From NCBI GenBank assembly GCA_947379755.1, contig CANCOC010000012.1, positions 1-55,596 of the forward strand: 55,596 nt of DNA. The letters are read 5' to 3'. Positions 46,595 through 54,387 of this stretch are shown piece after piece. How positions within the stretch are numbered: position 1 is the first letter of the stretch; each line of letters opens with the position of its first letter. Source of the stretch: Alcaligenaceae bacterium. Lineage in GTDB: Bacteria > Pseudomonadota > Gammaproteobacteria > Burkholderiales > Burkholderiaceae_B. The notes beneath the pieces are model-generated. The model was not told where the DNA came from. It saw only the letters and a program-made list of their open reading frames with translations, and searched no databases. The translations under genes were made by a program, and so were the position numbers.

Positions 46595-48160
46595 TCAATC
46601 AGAAGCCGCCTGCAGCTGATCCAGAATCTCTCTCTTAATTTCAGCGATATCACGCACGCGTCTTGAGGCCGTTGTATTGCAGCGTCCCTTTCTCGGACAG
46701 CGAGAGCTACGTTGACAAATCACACGAGCTGGCTGCGTCAGGGCATCCTCAATCCAGCCGATGCTCAAAATTCGTGCGACGGCGCGTAACGCATCAGTCT
46801 CCGCCCGATTGAGCATCGCCTCGCCACCCTCCTCCAGGCAACGCTCACCAATACTATTTACGATGTCAGCAGCGCGTGCATCATTGGAGGATAACGCCGC
46901 AGCCAAATCAACACCGACGGACAGCACATGCGGGACGCCTGCCATATCCTTGGTATGCAAGGTATGGCAGCAATACAGTTGCCACTGATCATTTTCACGA
47001 ATCACAGAAAGCTGCGAGCTCGAAGTGTTCTGCTTTTTTTCGGTCATGCGAAAAACTGCCCAATTTGGACAAGGATCTTTCGCCTGCGTCATATTGCCCC
47101 AGGGCAATGGGATGCCGTTGCCCCGATACACTGCTCGAAAATGCCCGGAAGATGTCGCATCAAAAAAATGCCAATACGGATATGAAGATACTTTGGTCAT
47201 TCTGCGCATCATGACTGCAGGTGTCAGTTCCACTTTGTGCCCTGCTTCGACCCGGTGTTGCTCCCGGGTGAGAAAACGACGAAATGGAATCTTTGGGCAC
47301 AACAATGCACCAGCAAAAAAACTGCATTCGAAATCTCGCCATGCAAGCAGCACATCACTCGCTTCAATTCCTGCATGAATGGGTGAACCGCTATCCGGAC
47401 TTTCGCCAAACTCACCACCCGAAGCATGCGCGGATCTCAACCCGTCACCGCCATGCAACACTTTATGTCCCAGCAAAGAAGCCAGATCAAATTTAAGACG
47501 TGCAGGATCAGACTCTAAAACTTTATTCAGATAGATCGTTGAGGGAGGCTCATAAAACGAGCGCAAGACGCTTCGAACTTCGGCATCTTTATCACGTGCA
47601 ATCACAGGTTTATGTTCAAACCACCGGATTTCCAGGCCATGCTGCCTGCACATGTCCATGAGATCATCAACTGACAGTGGAAATTTTCGATTACCGACCT
47701 GCTCGGCCATGCGTTCAAGATCAGGATATTCATTGCGGGATGTTTCCTGGTGCGAGCGAATGAGCAAATGTGCAAACTGCCGACCTGTCGTGCCTGTTTG
47801 CGAGAGCAGCTCGGGAATCGCAGCCTGCAGGATATTTTTTGAAAAAAGAAAGCCTGGATCAAAGGGAATCCTGGCAGCGCCCCCCGCCGCCCGTTCTGAC
47901 GTGACGGGGGAAAACTCCGTGTTGTGATCAAGAAACCAGCTGGCCTGGCGCTGAAAGACCCTGGCAATCACAGCAAGCACCTCAGCAGAGGGACTGCGAC
48001 GACCACTTTCAATCATGCTGAGATAAGAGGTCGAAGGAGCACGCTGCGGATCAACCTCTGCACACCGTGCAGACAAGTCCTCAAGTGTGATGCGATGCTC
48101 TTTGCGCAAATTACGCAGTTTTGCACCGAGGAAATGATTATTTCTATTGAGTGCATCCAT
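46595..48160 (-). CDS. RamB/ScfR-type XRE regulator of short-chain acyl metabolism
   Basis: Large transcription regulator of 521 residues from ATG 48160 (MDALNRNNHFLGAKLRNL); the frame is open to 48181. The XRE helix-turn-helix covers about 9-75 (LEDLSARCAEVD, YLSMIESGRRSPS). A middle M78/IrrE-like domain has lost the HExxH zinc motif, reading GHKVLHG at 231-237, but keeps ECSFFAGALLCPKIPF. The C-terminal part carries Cys364 in KDPCPNW, Cys397/398, and a Cys482-x5-Cys488-x5-Cys494 set that could bind a metal cluster. Actinobacterial relatives (RamB, PrpR) control glyoxylate and methylcitrate genes, and the Mycobacterium PrpR is reported to carry Fe-S. It is divergent from aceA and so probably controls it. 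Confidence 0.87.
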   Translation of the reverse strand: MDALNRNNHFLGAKLRNLRKEHRITLEDLSARCAEVDPQRAPSTSYLSMIESGRRSPSAEVLAVIARVFQRQASWFLDHNTEFSPVTSERAAGGAARIPFDPGFLFSKNILQAAIPELLSQTGTTGRQFAHLLIRSHQETSRNEYPDLERMAEQVGNRKFPLSVDDLMDMCRQHGLEIRWFEHKPVIARDKDAEVRSVLRSFYEPPSTIYLNKVLESDPARLKFDLASLLGHKVLHGGDGLRSAHASGGEFGESPDSGSPIHAGIEASDVLLAWRDFECSFFAGALLCPKIPFRRFLTREQHRVEAGHKVELTPAVMMRRMTKVSSYPYWHFFDATSSGHFRAVYRGNGIPLPWGNMTQAKDPCPNWAVFRMTEKKQNTSSSQLSVIRENDQWQLYCCHTLHTKDMAGVPHVLSVGVDLAAALSSNDARAADIVNSIGERCLEEGGEAMLNRAETDALRAVARILSIGWIEDALTQPARVICQRSSRCPRKGRCNTTASRRVRDIAEIKREILDQLQAASD

Positions 48161-48220
48161 CTCAACCCCGCTATGAAACACGTTGATTTACTGAAAACCA
48201 AATCGTCAGTCATATTATTT

Positions 48221-48264
48221 TGTAAAATTTACACTGTCAAATTCTATTAACTATTATTCACAAA
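48221..48264. promoter_or_regulatory. Candidate regulator sites in the scfR-like/aceA spacer
   Basis: The 156-bp spacer is very AT-rich. It holds the 13-bp palindrome TGTAAAATTTACA at 48221-48233 and, 24 bp further, TTCACAAA at 48257-48264. The sequences TTTGTAAA (48220-48227) and the reverse complement TTTGTGAA resemble the TTTGCAAA-like boxes of RamB/PrpR proteins. Assignment to the adjacent regulator is inference. Confidence 0.45.
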
Positions 48265-48316
48265 TATTTTCAACTATTGTCAATCCATCAACTTTTAACA
48301 ACCGGAGATTGACATC

Positions 48317-49627
48317 ATGAAAAAGTATTCAGCAGCCATTGAAGCGATCCAGGAAGACTGGAACGAAAATACTCGCTGGCAGGGCATTCAGCGTGATTAC
48401 ACAGCAGAAGACGTGTTTCGCCTGCGCGGTTCAGTCATGATCGAACACACGCTCGCCCAGAAAGGTGCAGACAAACTCTGGCGTTTGCTACACGACAGAC
48501 CTTTCGTCAACACACTGGGCGCACTCACAGGCAATCAGGCTATGCAGCAAGTCAAGGCAGGACTAGAAGCCATCTACCTGTCCGGCTGGCAGGTTGCAGC
48601 CGACGGCAACGACTCCGGCCAGATGTATCCTGACCAGTCCTTGTATGCAGCCTCAAGCGTACCGAGTGTCGTACGCCGTATCAACAACGCCCTGATGCGC
48701 GCCGACCAGCTGCATCATGCCGAAGGTGACCACTCCATCGACTGGTACGCACCGATTGTTGCAGATGCCGAATCGGGTTTCGGTGGGGTATTGAACGCCC
48801 ACGAACTCATGAAAGCCATGATTACGGCCGGTGCGGCAGGCGTGCACTTCGAAGACCAGCTGTCTTCGGTCAAAAAATGTGGACATATGGGTGGAAAAGT
48901 TCTGGTAACCACACAAGAAGCTGTCCAAAAGCTCGCTGCTGCCCGACTCGCTGCCGACATCATGGGTGTACCCACCATCCTGCTGGCACGTACCGATGCA
49001 GAGTCCGCCACGCTCGTCACCAGTGACATTGACGAGAACGACAAACCATTCCTGACAGGCGAACGTTCAAGCGAAGGCTTTTATCGCGTGCGCAACGGAC
49101 TGGATCAGGCGATTTCACGCGGACTGGCTTATGCGGCCTACGCAGATATGGTCTGGTGTGAGACAGGTACGCCTGACCTTGAGTTTGCACGTAAATTCGC
49201 TGAGGCCATTCACCGTGTCTATCCCAAAAAATTACTCGCCTATAACTGCTCACCCTCGTTTAACTGGAAACGTCACCTCGACGATGCCACGATTGCAAAG
49301 TTTCAGCGAGAGTTAGGTGCGATGGGCTACAAGTTCCAGTTCATCACACTTGCAGGCTTTCATTCGCTCAACTATGGCATGTTCGATCTGGCACGCCGTT
49401 ATGCAACTGAAGGCATGGCCGCCTACGCCCCCTTGCAGGAAGCAGAGTTTGCTGCCGAACGCTTTGGTTATACAGCCACCAAACACCAGCGCGAAGTTGG
49501 TACGGGCTATTTTGACTCGGTCACACAAGTCATACAGGGTGGCAAATCCTCAGTCACAGCATTGACAGGCTCAACAGAAGAAGAGCAATTCAATGCGCAT
49601 GCAGAGCCGTTGCGTGCGGTGGCATAA
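48317..49627 (+). CDS. aceA: Isocitrate lyase
   Basis: Splits isocitrate into glyoxylate and succinate, the first step of the glyoxylate shunt used on acetate and fatty acids. It has 436 residues, the length of the short bacterial form. The catalytic loop [15 protein letters not shown] contains KKCGH with the active-site Cys. [20 protein letters not shown] and [11 protein letters not shown] are near the N terminus, and [18 protein letters not shown] is the C-terminal substrate loop. ATG 48317 is preceded by CGGAGA. It is divergent from an ScfR-like regulator and convergent with cydB. Malate synthase is not in the window. Confidence 0.97.
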   Translation: MKKYSAAIEAIQEDWNENTRWQGIQRDYTAEDVFRLRGSVMIEHTLAQKGADKLWRLLHDRPFVNTLGALTGNQAMQQVKAGLEAIYLSGWQVAADGNDSGQMYPDQSLYAASSVPSVVRRINNALMRADQLHHAEGDHSIDWYAPIVADAESGFGGVLNAHELMKAMITAGAAGVHFEDQLSSVKKCGHMGGKVLVTTQEAVQKLAAARLAADIMGVPTILLARTDAESATLVTSDIDENDKPFLTGERSSEGFYRVRNGLDQAISRGLAYAAYADMVWCETGTPDLEFARKFAEAIHRVYPKKLLAYNCSPSFNWKRHLDDATIAKFQRELGAMGYKFQFITLAGFHSLNYGMFDLARRYATEGMAAYAPLQEAEFAAERFGYTATKHQREVGTGYFDSVTQVIQGGKSSVTALTGSTEEEQFNAHAEPLRAVA

Positions 49628-49634
49628 GTAACGC

Positions 49635-49681
49635 ATCACATCCCGGGGCATGGGCATTGTGTCCATGTGCCAGGCTGTGAT
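49635..49681. terminator. Imperfect hairpin between convergent aceA and cydB
   Basis: Arms starting ATCACA (49635) and ending TGTGAT (49681), with the core GGCATGG/CCATGTGCC, pair over about 19 positions with roughly four mismatches and a 9-nt loop. There is no long T run, so terminator strength is uncertain. No cydX-like small gene is seen in this 68-bp spacer. Confidence 0.5.
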
Positions 49682-49695
49682 TAATTTACAAACAA

Positions 49696-50727
49696 TCAAT
49701 AAGCCAGCGGTGTTGATTTACCGCTGAACACGTTGTACGTAACAACGGTATAGACAACAATCACCGGCAACACCACGATGACGCCATAAAAAATCACCAG
49801 CAAAGCCTCAGGTGTACTGGCAGCTTGCCAGAGCGTCAGGCGATCCATCACCAGCCACGGAAACAAGCTGTAAGCCAGGCCGTAGAACGACAGTAAAAAA
49901 ATCCCGATCGTACAAAAAAATGGAACACCCGAACCGTATTGATTGCCCTGTTCCAGACGATAAGGCAGTCGATCGAGACTGCGTCTGATCACGGCAAACA
50001 GTACGATGGTGATGACGGGAATCGGGAACAGCAAAACAACATTGGGAAAGCTGAACCACTTGTCAAAAATTTGCGGACTCACCCAAGGGGTAGCAATTGA
50101 AATAAACAAAACACCTGCAGCAGTCATCAGCAGGCTCTGTCGCGCCCAAACGATCGCCTGCCTCTGGAGCACACCTTCTGTTTTAAGAATGAGCCAGCCA
50201 GCACCAAGCAGCCGGTAACCGAACACTAGGCAGATACCAATCAGAGCGCTAAAAAGCTGTCCCGGTGTCGTGCCATCAAAGCCGGTGATCAGCTGACCCA
50301 GCATAAAACCCTGTGACCACGACGCCACGAGCGAGCCAACATAAAAAGCTCCATTCCAGAAAGCATGCTGGGAGGCCTTGGCTTTACTCCTGAAGTCAAA
50401 GGCCACGCCACGCAGTGTCAAGGCCACCAGCATCAGGGCGACCGGCAAATACAGCGCACCAAGAATCACACCGTGCGCTGCAGGGAAAGCAACCAGCAAG
50501 ACCCCCACCCCCAGAACCAGCCAGGTTTCGTTTGCATCCCAAAAAGGGCCAATGCTCGCAATCATCGCATCTTTATCTTTCAGACTGGCGGCCTGGGCAA
50601 GCAGTACACCGACGCCTAAATCATAGCCATCCAGCACGACATAAGCGAGGATTGCAGCAGCCATGACCATTGCAAACACAACGGGCAGCCAGACCTCAGC
50701 AGACGTACTCAAGATCAGTGCATTCAT
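49696..50727 (-). CDS. cydB: Cytochrome bd-type quinol oxidase subunit II
   Basis: Membrane subunit of the cytochrome bd terminal oxidase, 343 residues with about eight helices. The N-terminal region has the family VLDGYDLGVGVLL, and SIGPFWDANETWLVLGVGVL with the conserved Trp/Glu of the bd subunit II core. FDFRSKAKASQHAFWN is also characteristic. Length and match fit the CIO-type (cyanide-insensitive) clade, where the gene is called cioB. It starts 1 bp after the subunit I stop. No CydX-like peptide gene follows. Confidence 0.94.
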   Translation of the reverse strand: MNALILSTSAEVWLPVVFAMVMAAAILAYVVLDGYDLGVGVLLAQAASLKDKDAMIASIGPFWDANETWLVLGVGVLLVAFPAAHGVILGALYLPVALMLVALTLRGVAFDFRSKAKASQHAFWNGAFYVGSLVASWSQGFMLGQLITGFDGTTPGQLFSALIGICLVFGYRLLGAGWLILKTEGVLQRQAIVWARQSLLMTAAGVLFISIATPWVSPQIFDKWFSFPNVVLLFPIPVITIVLFAVIRRSLDRLPYRLEQGNQYGSGVPFFCTIGIFLLSFYGLAYSLFPWLVMDRLTLWQAASTPEALLVIFYGVIVVLPVIVVYTVVTYNVFSGKSTPLAY

Positions 50728-50728
50728 G

Positions 50729-52144
50729 TCAGACCTTTAAGGGTTGAAGGGCCGTGCGCAAAGTCGGCATCGCCACCTGTGGCGCTGCGATATGCACCAG
50801 GGAATCAACATCTGGCGGATACTTTGCATCGAGCGGATCAACAGAACTATATTTATTTGCGAGATGATAAATAGCAGCCAGGTAAGCAATCAGAAGTGCG
50901 ACGTACAACGTCAGATACAACATCAGCGTCATCGCAATATTGACCGCAGGTACGGCCGAGGCGGCTTGAGCGGTTGTCAGCAAACCATAGACCAGCCATG
51001 GCTGGCGGCCAATCTCGGTCACATACCAGCCCGCCACCAGCGCAATCCACCCAGAAAATGTCATACCAATCAACAGCTTTGCGAGTAAAGCGTCAAGTTG
51101 CTTGCGTTTGAAGATACGCCAGGCTGCAAACCAGCTCACCAGCAGCATCAGCATTCCGACTCCAACCATAATTCTAAAAGCAAAGAAAACTGGCGCGACT
51201 GGTGGATGCGCATCACCAAACGCGTCAATCCCCTTGACCTCACCGTTCCAGTCATGTGTCAGATAAAACGAAGCGAGCCTGGGGATGGATACTTCATAGC
51301 GGTTCGAAGCGCTGGCTGCATCAGGCATGCCAAACAACACGGCCGCAGCACCCGTTTGTGTCTGCCAGATACCTTCCATTGCGGCAATCTTGGCGGGCTC
51401 ATGTTCAAGAGTATTCACTCCGTGCATGTCGCCAACCACAATCTGCAGTGGAATGAGACATGCAGCAACAGCAACACCCATTTTAAGCGTCACCATCACG
51501 TCAGCGGAGCGGCTATTGCGCAACCACCGATAGGCACTGATTCCGGCTAGCAGGAATGCCACAGTCAAGCCTGAGGCCAGCAACATATGTGCCAGGCGAT
51601 ATGGAAAGGACGGATTAAAAATCACCTCAAACCAACTGGTCACATGTGCCTGACCGTTAATCATTTCGTAGCCAGCAGGCGTGTGCATCCAGGAATTCAA
51701 TGCCAGAATCCAGAATGCTGAAAGCGTTGTACCGAAGGCAACCAGAAAGGTGGCAAAGGTATGCATCCGCTCACTGACCCGTCCCCGACCAAATAGCATG
51801 ACGCCCAGCATGGTGGCCTCGAGAAAGAATGCCGTCAATACTTCATAGGCCAGCAGAGGTCCTGCAACATTACCGACCGTATTCATGAAGCCCGGCCAGT
51901 TTGTGCCGAACTGAAAGCTCATGGTGATACCACTGACAGCCCCCAGAACAAAGGTCAAGGCAAAAATCTTGATCCAGAACTGGTACGCATCCATCCAGTA
52001 GCGCGCACCCGTTGCAGCAAAGCGCAATTTGAAAATAAGTAAGAACCAGCCAAGCGCGATGCTGATTGTTGGAAAAAGAATATGAAAGGTAATGTTTGCC
52101 GCAAACTGAATGCGCGCAAGAACGACAGGATCAATGGCTTCCAT
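50729..52144 (-). CDS. cydA: Cytochrome bd-type quinol oxidase subunit I, short Q-loop form
   Basis: Haem-bearing subunit that oxidises quinol and reduces O2 to water. It has 471 residues. Predicted haem ligands are His21 (NITFHILFP) and His186 (YRLAHMLLA). VGDMHGVNTLEHEPAKIAAMEG at about 238-258 is the CIO-type signature, where the E. coli-type enzyme has GDESGY. The Q-loop between about residues 255 and 315 is short. GWYVTEIGRQPWLVYG at about 372-387 is the conserved GRQPW. This pattern fits the cyanide-insensitive CioA group. It lies 18 bp after the GbsR-type regulator gene and 1 bp before cydB. Confidence 0.94.
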   Translation of the reverse strand: MEAIDPVVLARIQFAANITFHILFPTISIALGWFLLIFKLRFAATGARYWMDAYQFWIKIFALTFVLGAVSGITMSFQFGTNWPGFMNTVGNVAGPLLAYEVLTAFFLEATMLGVMLFGRGRVSERMHTFATFLVAFGTTLSAFWILALNSWMHTPAGYEMINGQAHVTSWFEVIFNPSFPYRLAHMLLASGLTVAFLLAGISAYRWLRNSRSADVMVTLKMGVAVAACLIPLQIVVGDMHGVNTLEHEPAKIAAMEGIWQTQTGAAAVLFGMPDAASASNRYEVSIPRLASFYLTHDWNGEVKGIDAFGDAHPPVAPVFFAFRIMVGVGMLMLLVSWFAAWRIFKRKQLDALLAKLLIGMTFSGWIALVAGWYVTEIGRQPWLVYGLLTTAQAASAVPAVNIAMTLMLYLTLYVALLIAYLAAIYHLANKYSSVDPLDAKYPPDVDSLVHIAAPQVAMPTLRTALQPLKV

Positions 52145-52162
52145 GATGTGCTCTGAGGTTGA

Positions 52163-52750
52163 CTAATCGACGATTTTTTGCGACGGGGATCTGGATGCTT
52201 TGGATTTAAGGCCTTGCTTGACACGATTTTTCATGTCGACAAGTTTTTTGACTGTTGAGCCCATTTGCATGAGCGAGACCAGCGTGTCTGAATCCATCGT
52301 CTGGATATCATCAAGCCACTTAGTCATCATTTCCATAAACTCATGCATCTGCTGCATGCGGACCTGCGCATGGATGTCCTGGGCGCCGCTGGGCTTTTCT
52401 AATAGTGCGTTGCGTAGCATCGACAAGGTCGGATCGATTTCGCGCTTGCGACGTTCGACCGCAAGGGTACGAAAGATTTGCCAAATATCATCAGGCGCCT
52501 GAAAATACTCACGCCGATCCTTGGGCAAATGAATCAGCTTGACCAGGCTCCAGGACTGGAGTTCTTTGAGGCCCATACTGACGTTAGAGCGTGAAAAACT
52601 GAGTGCTTCGCCAATTTCTTCCGCATTAAGCGGTTTGATCGCAACATACAGCAATGCGTAAATCTGTCCGACTGTCCGGTTGATCCCCCACCGGCTACCC
52701 ATTTCACCAAAGTGCAAGACAAACTGCTGAGAAAGAGGTGGGATATTCAT
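52163..52750 (-). CDS. GbsR/MarR-type regulator of cytochrome bd
   Basis: Transcriptional regulator of 195 residues, the first gene of the cyd operon. The winged-helix core is NRTVGQIYALLYVAIKPLN, EEIGEALSFSRSNVSMGLKEL and VKLIHLPKDRREYFQ, the GbsR-family arrangement. FGEMGSRWGINRTVG precedes it. A long alpha-helical C-terminal half follows (FMEMMTKWLDDI, VKKLVDMKNRVKQGL), ending in a basic Ser/Lys tail. Direct linkage to cydAB suggests it regulates the oxidase. A palindrome just upstream of its start (52763-52789) is its likely operator. The effector is unknown. Confidence 0.87.
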   Translation of the reverse strand: MNIPPLSQQFVLHFGEMGSRWGINRTVGQIYALLYVAIKPLNAEEIGEALSFSRSNVSMGLKELQSWSLVKLIHLPKDRREYFQAPDDIWQIFRTLAVERRKREIDPTLSMLRNALLEKPSGAQDIHAQVRMQQMHEFMEMMTKWLDDIQTMDSDTLVSLMQMGSTVKKLVDMKNRVKQGLKSKASRSPSQKIVD

Positions 52751-52762
52751 ATTTTCCTGTAA

Positions 52763-52789
52763 TTTCAGTTATTTCACTAATTACTGAAA
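52763..52789. promoter_or_regulatory. Candidate GbsR operator at the cyd promoter
   Basis: Arms TTTCAGT (52763-52769) and ACTGAAA (52783-52789) are perfect complements, and several inner bases also match, over 27 bp. It starts 12 bp upstream of the regulator ATG and covers the predicted transcription start, an autorepression position. Confidence 0.6.
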
Positions 52790-52793
52790 ATTG

Positions 52794-52832
52794 AGAATAT
52801 CACAAATCTAATCAATCATTGAGATATATCAA
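52794..52832 (-). promoter_or_regulatory. Cyd promoter with FNR/Anr-like box
   Basis: TTGAG-ATAT-ATCAA at 52819-52832 matches the FNR consensus TTGAT-N4-ATCAA at nine of ten bases. A -10-like TATTCT (minus strand) lies at 52794-52799. The box centre would be about 40 bp upstream of the start, as at class II FNR promoters. This supports low-oxygen control of the bd oxidase. Confidence 0.6.
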
Positions 52833-52931
52833 ATATTCTGTCACGGTCTGTGGCAACGCCTCTGACTGATGCACACTGCGCAACTTTTAAGCAGCGATCC
52901 GTCTAGCCAGCAAAGACAAAGTCCTTAAGAC

Positions 52932-52952
52932 TTATCCCTGAAGTTATCCACA
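52932..52952 (+). other. Perfect DnaA box with a degenerate neighbour
   Basis: TTATCCACA at 52944-52952 equals the consensus DnaA box. TTATCCCTG at 52932-52940 shares the first six bases and lies on the same strand one helical turn earlier. They sit in the otherwise gene-free stretch 52751-53101. No dnaA, parA or origin-type gene is nearby, so a DnaA-binding or titration site is only possible. Confidence 0.35.
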
Positions 52953-53060
52953 TGCTTAGCCCCACATATTGGGGAGAACCACGGCAAGGCTTCAACGCGT
53001 CATTGTCAATCCATTCGTGCGTCTGTCTGTCGCCCTGATCGCCGAGACTATTGAAAATGA

Positions 53061-53094
53061 CAAAGGGCTACAGACCGAAGTCTGTAACCCTTTG
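53061..53094 (-). terminator. Terminator after tRNA-Arg with TTCG loop
   Basis: On the minus strand the arms CAAAGGG and CCCTTTG enclose an inner stem ACAGAC / GTCTGT closed by a TTCG tetraloop, with a 2-nt internal mismatch on each side. TCATTTTC follows. It begins 8 bp after the tRNA 3' CCA. Confidence 0.85.
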
Positions 53095-53101
53095 ATAATG
53101 C

Positions 53102-53178
53102 TGGTGCGCCCGGCAGGAATTGAACCCACGACCCCTTGGTTCGTAGCCAAGTACTCTATCCAACTGAGCTACGGGCGC
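53102..53178 (-). tRNA. tRNA-Arg (anticodon ACG)
   Basis: 77-nt tRNA with encoded CCA. The acceptor stem pairs GCGCCCG with CGGGCGC, followed by ACCA. The D arm contains AGCTCAGTTGGAT, the anticodon stem is CTTGG/CCAAG with loop CTACGAA (anticodon ACG), and the T arm contains GTGGGTTCAATTCCTGC. A34 would be deaminated to inosine by TadA to read CGU, CGC and CGA. Confidence 0.97.
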
Positions 53179-53192
53179 TGAGAAGAACGAAA

Positions 53193-53198
53193 GTATAG
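53193..53198 (-). promoter_or_regulatory. Extended -10 promoter of tRNA-Arg
   Basis: On the minus strand TATACT is preceded by TGC, an extended -10 element. It places the start about 8 nt before the tRNA 5' end. No good -35 box is present at 17 bp. The rest of 53199-53436 shows no gene or clear signal. Confidence 0.55.
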
Positions 53199-53436
53199 CA
53201 GCTTTTTTAAGTCATTGCCATCAACCGGATTTTCTGTGTGAATGAACAGTCTTGATCGCTCTTCCCATCCCGGCGTAGCCATTTTCGATGGTTATCGAGA
53301 TATGGCATTCCAGCCAGAGAAGACGGGACAGGCGCGGCGAGGAATGAGGAGGGATGACTGGATGATTGTGTCATTGCTTGCCTCGTAAATGCGCTTATAA
53401 ATATTTCTATTTACTCATGCACAATTTTTGACAAGT

Positions 53437-54378
53437 TCAATCAGAAGAAATACCCAGTACCTTTAAAGAAGCTGCTAAAACGTCTTCGGCCAATACCTGT
53501 TTGATCTCGGTTGAGCCATCAGCAGGCAGCACATCTGCAGTATTGTCGCGGGCCCAGAACCATTCCCGATTACGTTCGTGAAAGACGCCAACATAAGGCT
53601 TGCCTGAAAACTGTGCCAGATGAGAAGGTCCACAGTCATTGGCCACAATCAACTGGGCCTTGAGCACGACCTGTGCAATCTCTGGCAAGGGGCGCGTCAT
53701 GACAAACGTAAAGTCTTCACGCCCAAGATGCTTGAGAAATTCATATTCTTTTGCTTCATCTGGGCCAAGAACAAAACAAAATTTTGTTGCTGATCCAAGA
53801 TGAGGCTTGAGCAAATCAGCAAGAAGTACAAAGTCGTTAATCGGCCAACGTTTAAAGTCCCCTGCTCCTCCACCTGGCATTAATACGACGTTAGCAGCAA
53901 CATCAACCGGTGGAGATTGTCGGGCAATGACCTCGATACTCTGACGTGCTGCGACAGCAGGATCAAATTTTTTAAAGGTCGACAACAACTGCATATTGCC
54001 AAGACCCATGTATTCAGCAAAATCTTTACGGTGTGAATGCGTCCAGACAAAATCAGTGATGCGTTTATATTTGAAGCCGAGACGATATTTGGGGCGTTTG
54101 AGCATTGCCGCTGCACCATACTTATCGCTGGCAAAATGCAGCACGATGAGCAGATCATCCCTATGATGCATGGCGCGATACACTTCGCCAAAACGATCAG
54201 CCTGCACAAATTCATCGACCCAGGGCAGAGACAGGTAGTGTTTGCCCACATTATCCTGAGCCACTACACGCAGGTGACAGTCGGGCCAGAATTGTTTGAT
54301 TTGATAGAGCAGAGGATAGGAAACGATCTGTGTTCCTAAAAACTGCATACTGCGGATAAAAACGACGACGTCTTTCAT
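53437..54378 (-). CDS. Glycosyltransferase family 9 (heptosyltransferase-like)
   Basis: Predicted cytoplasmic or membrane-associated GT-B glycosyltransferase of the LPS heptosyltransferase family, 313 residues. The C-terminal domain holds VLMPGGGAGDFKRWPINDF, the family nucleotide-binding loop with the basic-RWP motif. VANDCGPSHLAQFSGKPYVGVF is the conserved donor-site D/H segment. The N-terminal KDVVVFIRSMQFLGTQIV lacks the usual GDxxxxxP motif start, reading QFLGTQIVSYP instead, so it is a divergent member. It starts 9 bp after feoB. It probably acts in LPS or capsule synthesis; the acceptor is unknown. Confidence 0.87.
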   Translation of the reverse strand: MKDVVVFIRSMQFLGTQIVSYPLLYQIKQFWPDCHLRVVAQDNVGKHYLSLPWVDEFVQADRFGEVYRAMHHRDDLLIVLHFASDKYGAAAMLKRPKYRLGFKYKRITDFVWTHSHRKDFAEYMGLGNMQLLSTFKKFDPAVAARQSIEVIARQSPPVDVAANVVLMPGGGAGDFKRWPINDFVLLADLLKPHLGSATKFCFVLGPDEAKEYEFLKHLGREDFTFVMTRPLPEIAQVVLKAQLIVANDCGPSHLAQFSGKPYVGVFHERNREWFWARDNTADVLPADGSTEIKQVLAEDVLAASLKVLGISSD

Positions 54379-54387
54379 AAATGACAG

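Noticed and set aside
52751-53101. Replication origin
   Set aside because: Only one perfect DnaA box is present, and no dnaA, dnaN, parAB or other origin-linked gene is in the window.
52969-53181. 70-codon plus-strand frame overlapping the tRNA gene
   Set aside because: It includes the reverse of tRNA-Arg; the peptide is the typical false product of a tRNA complement.
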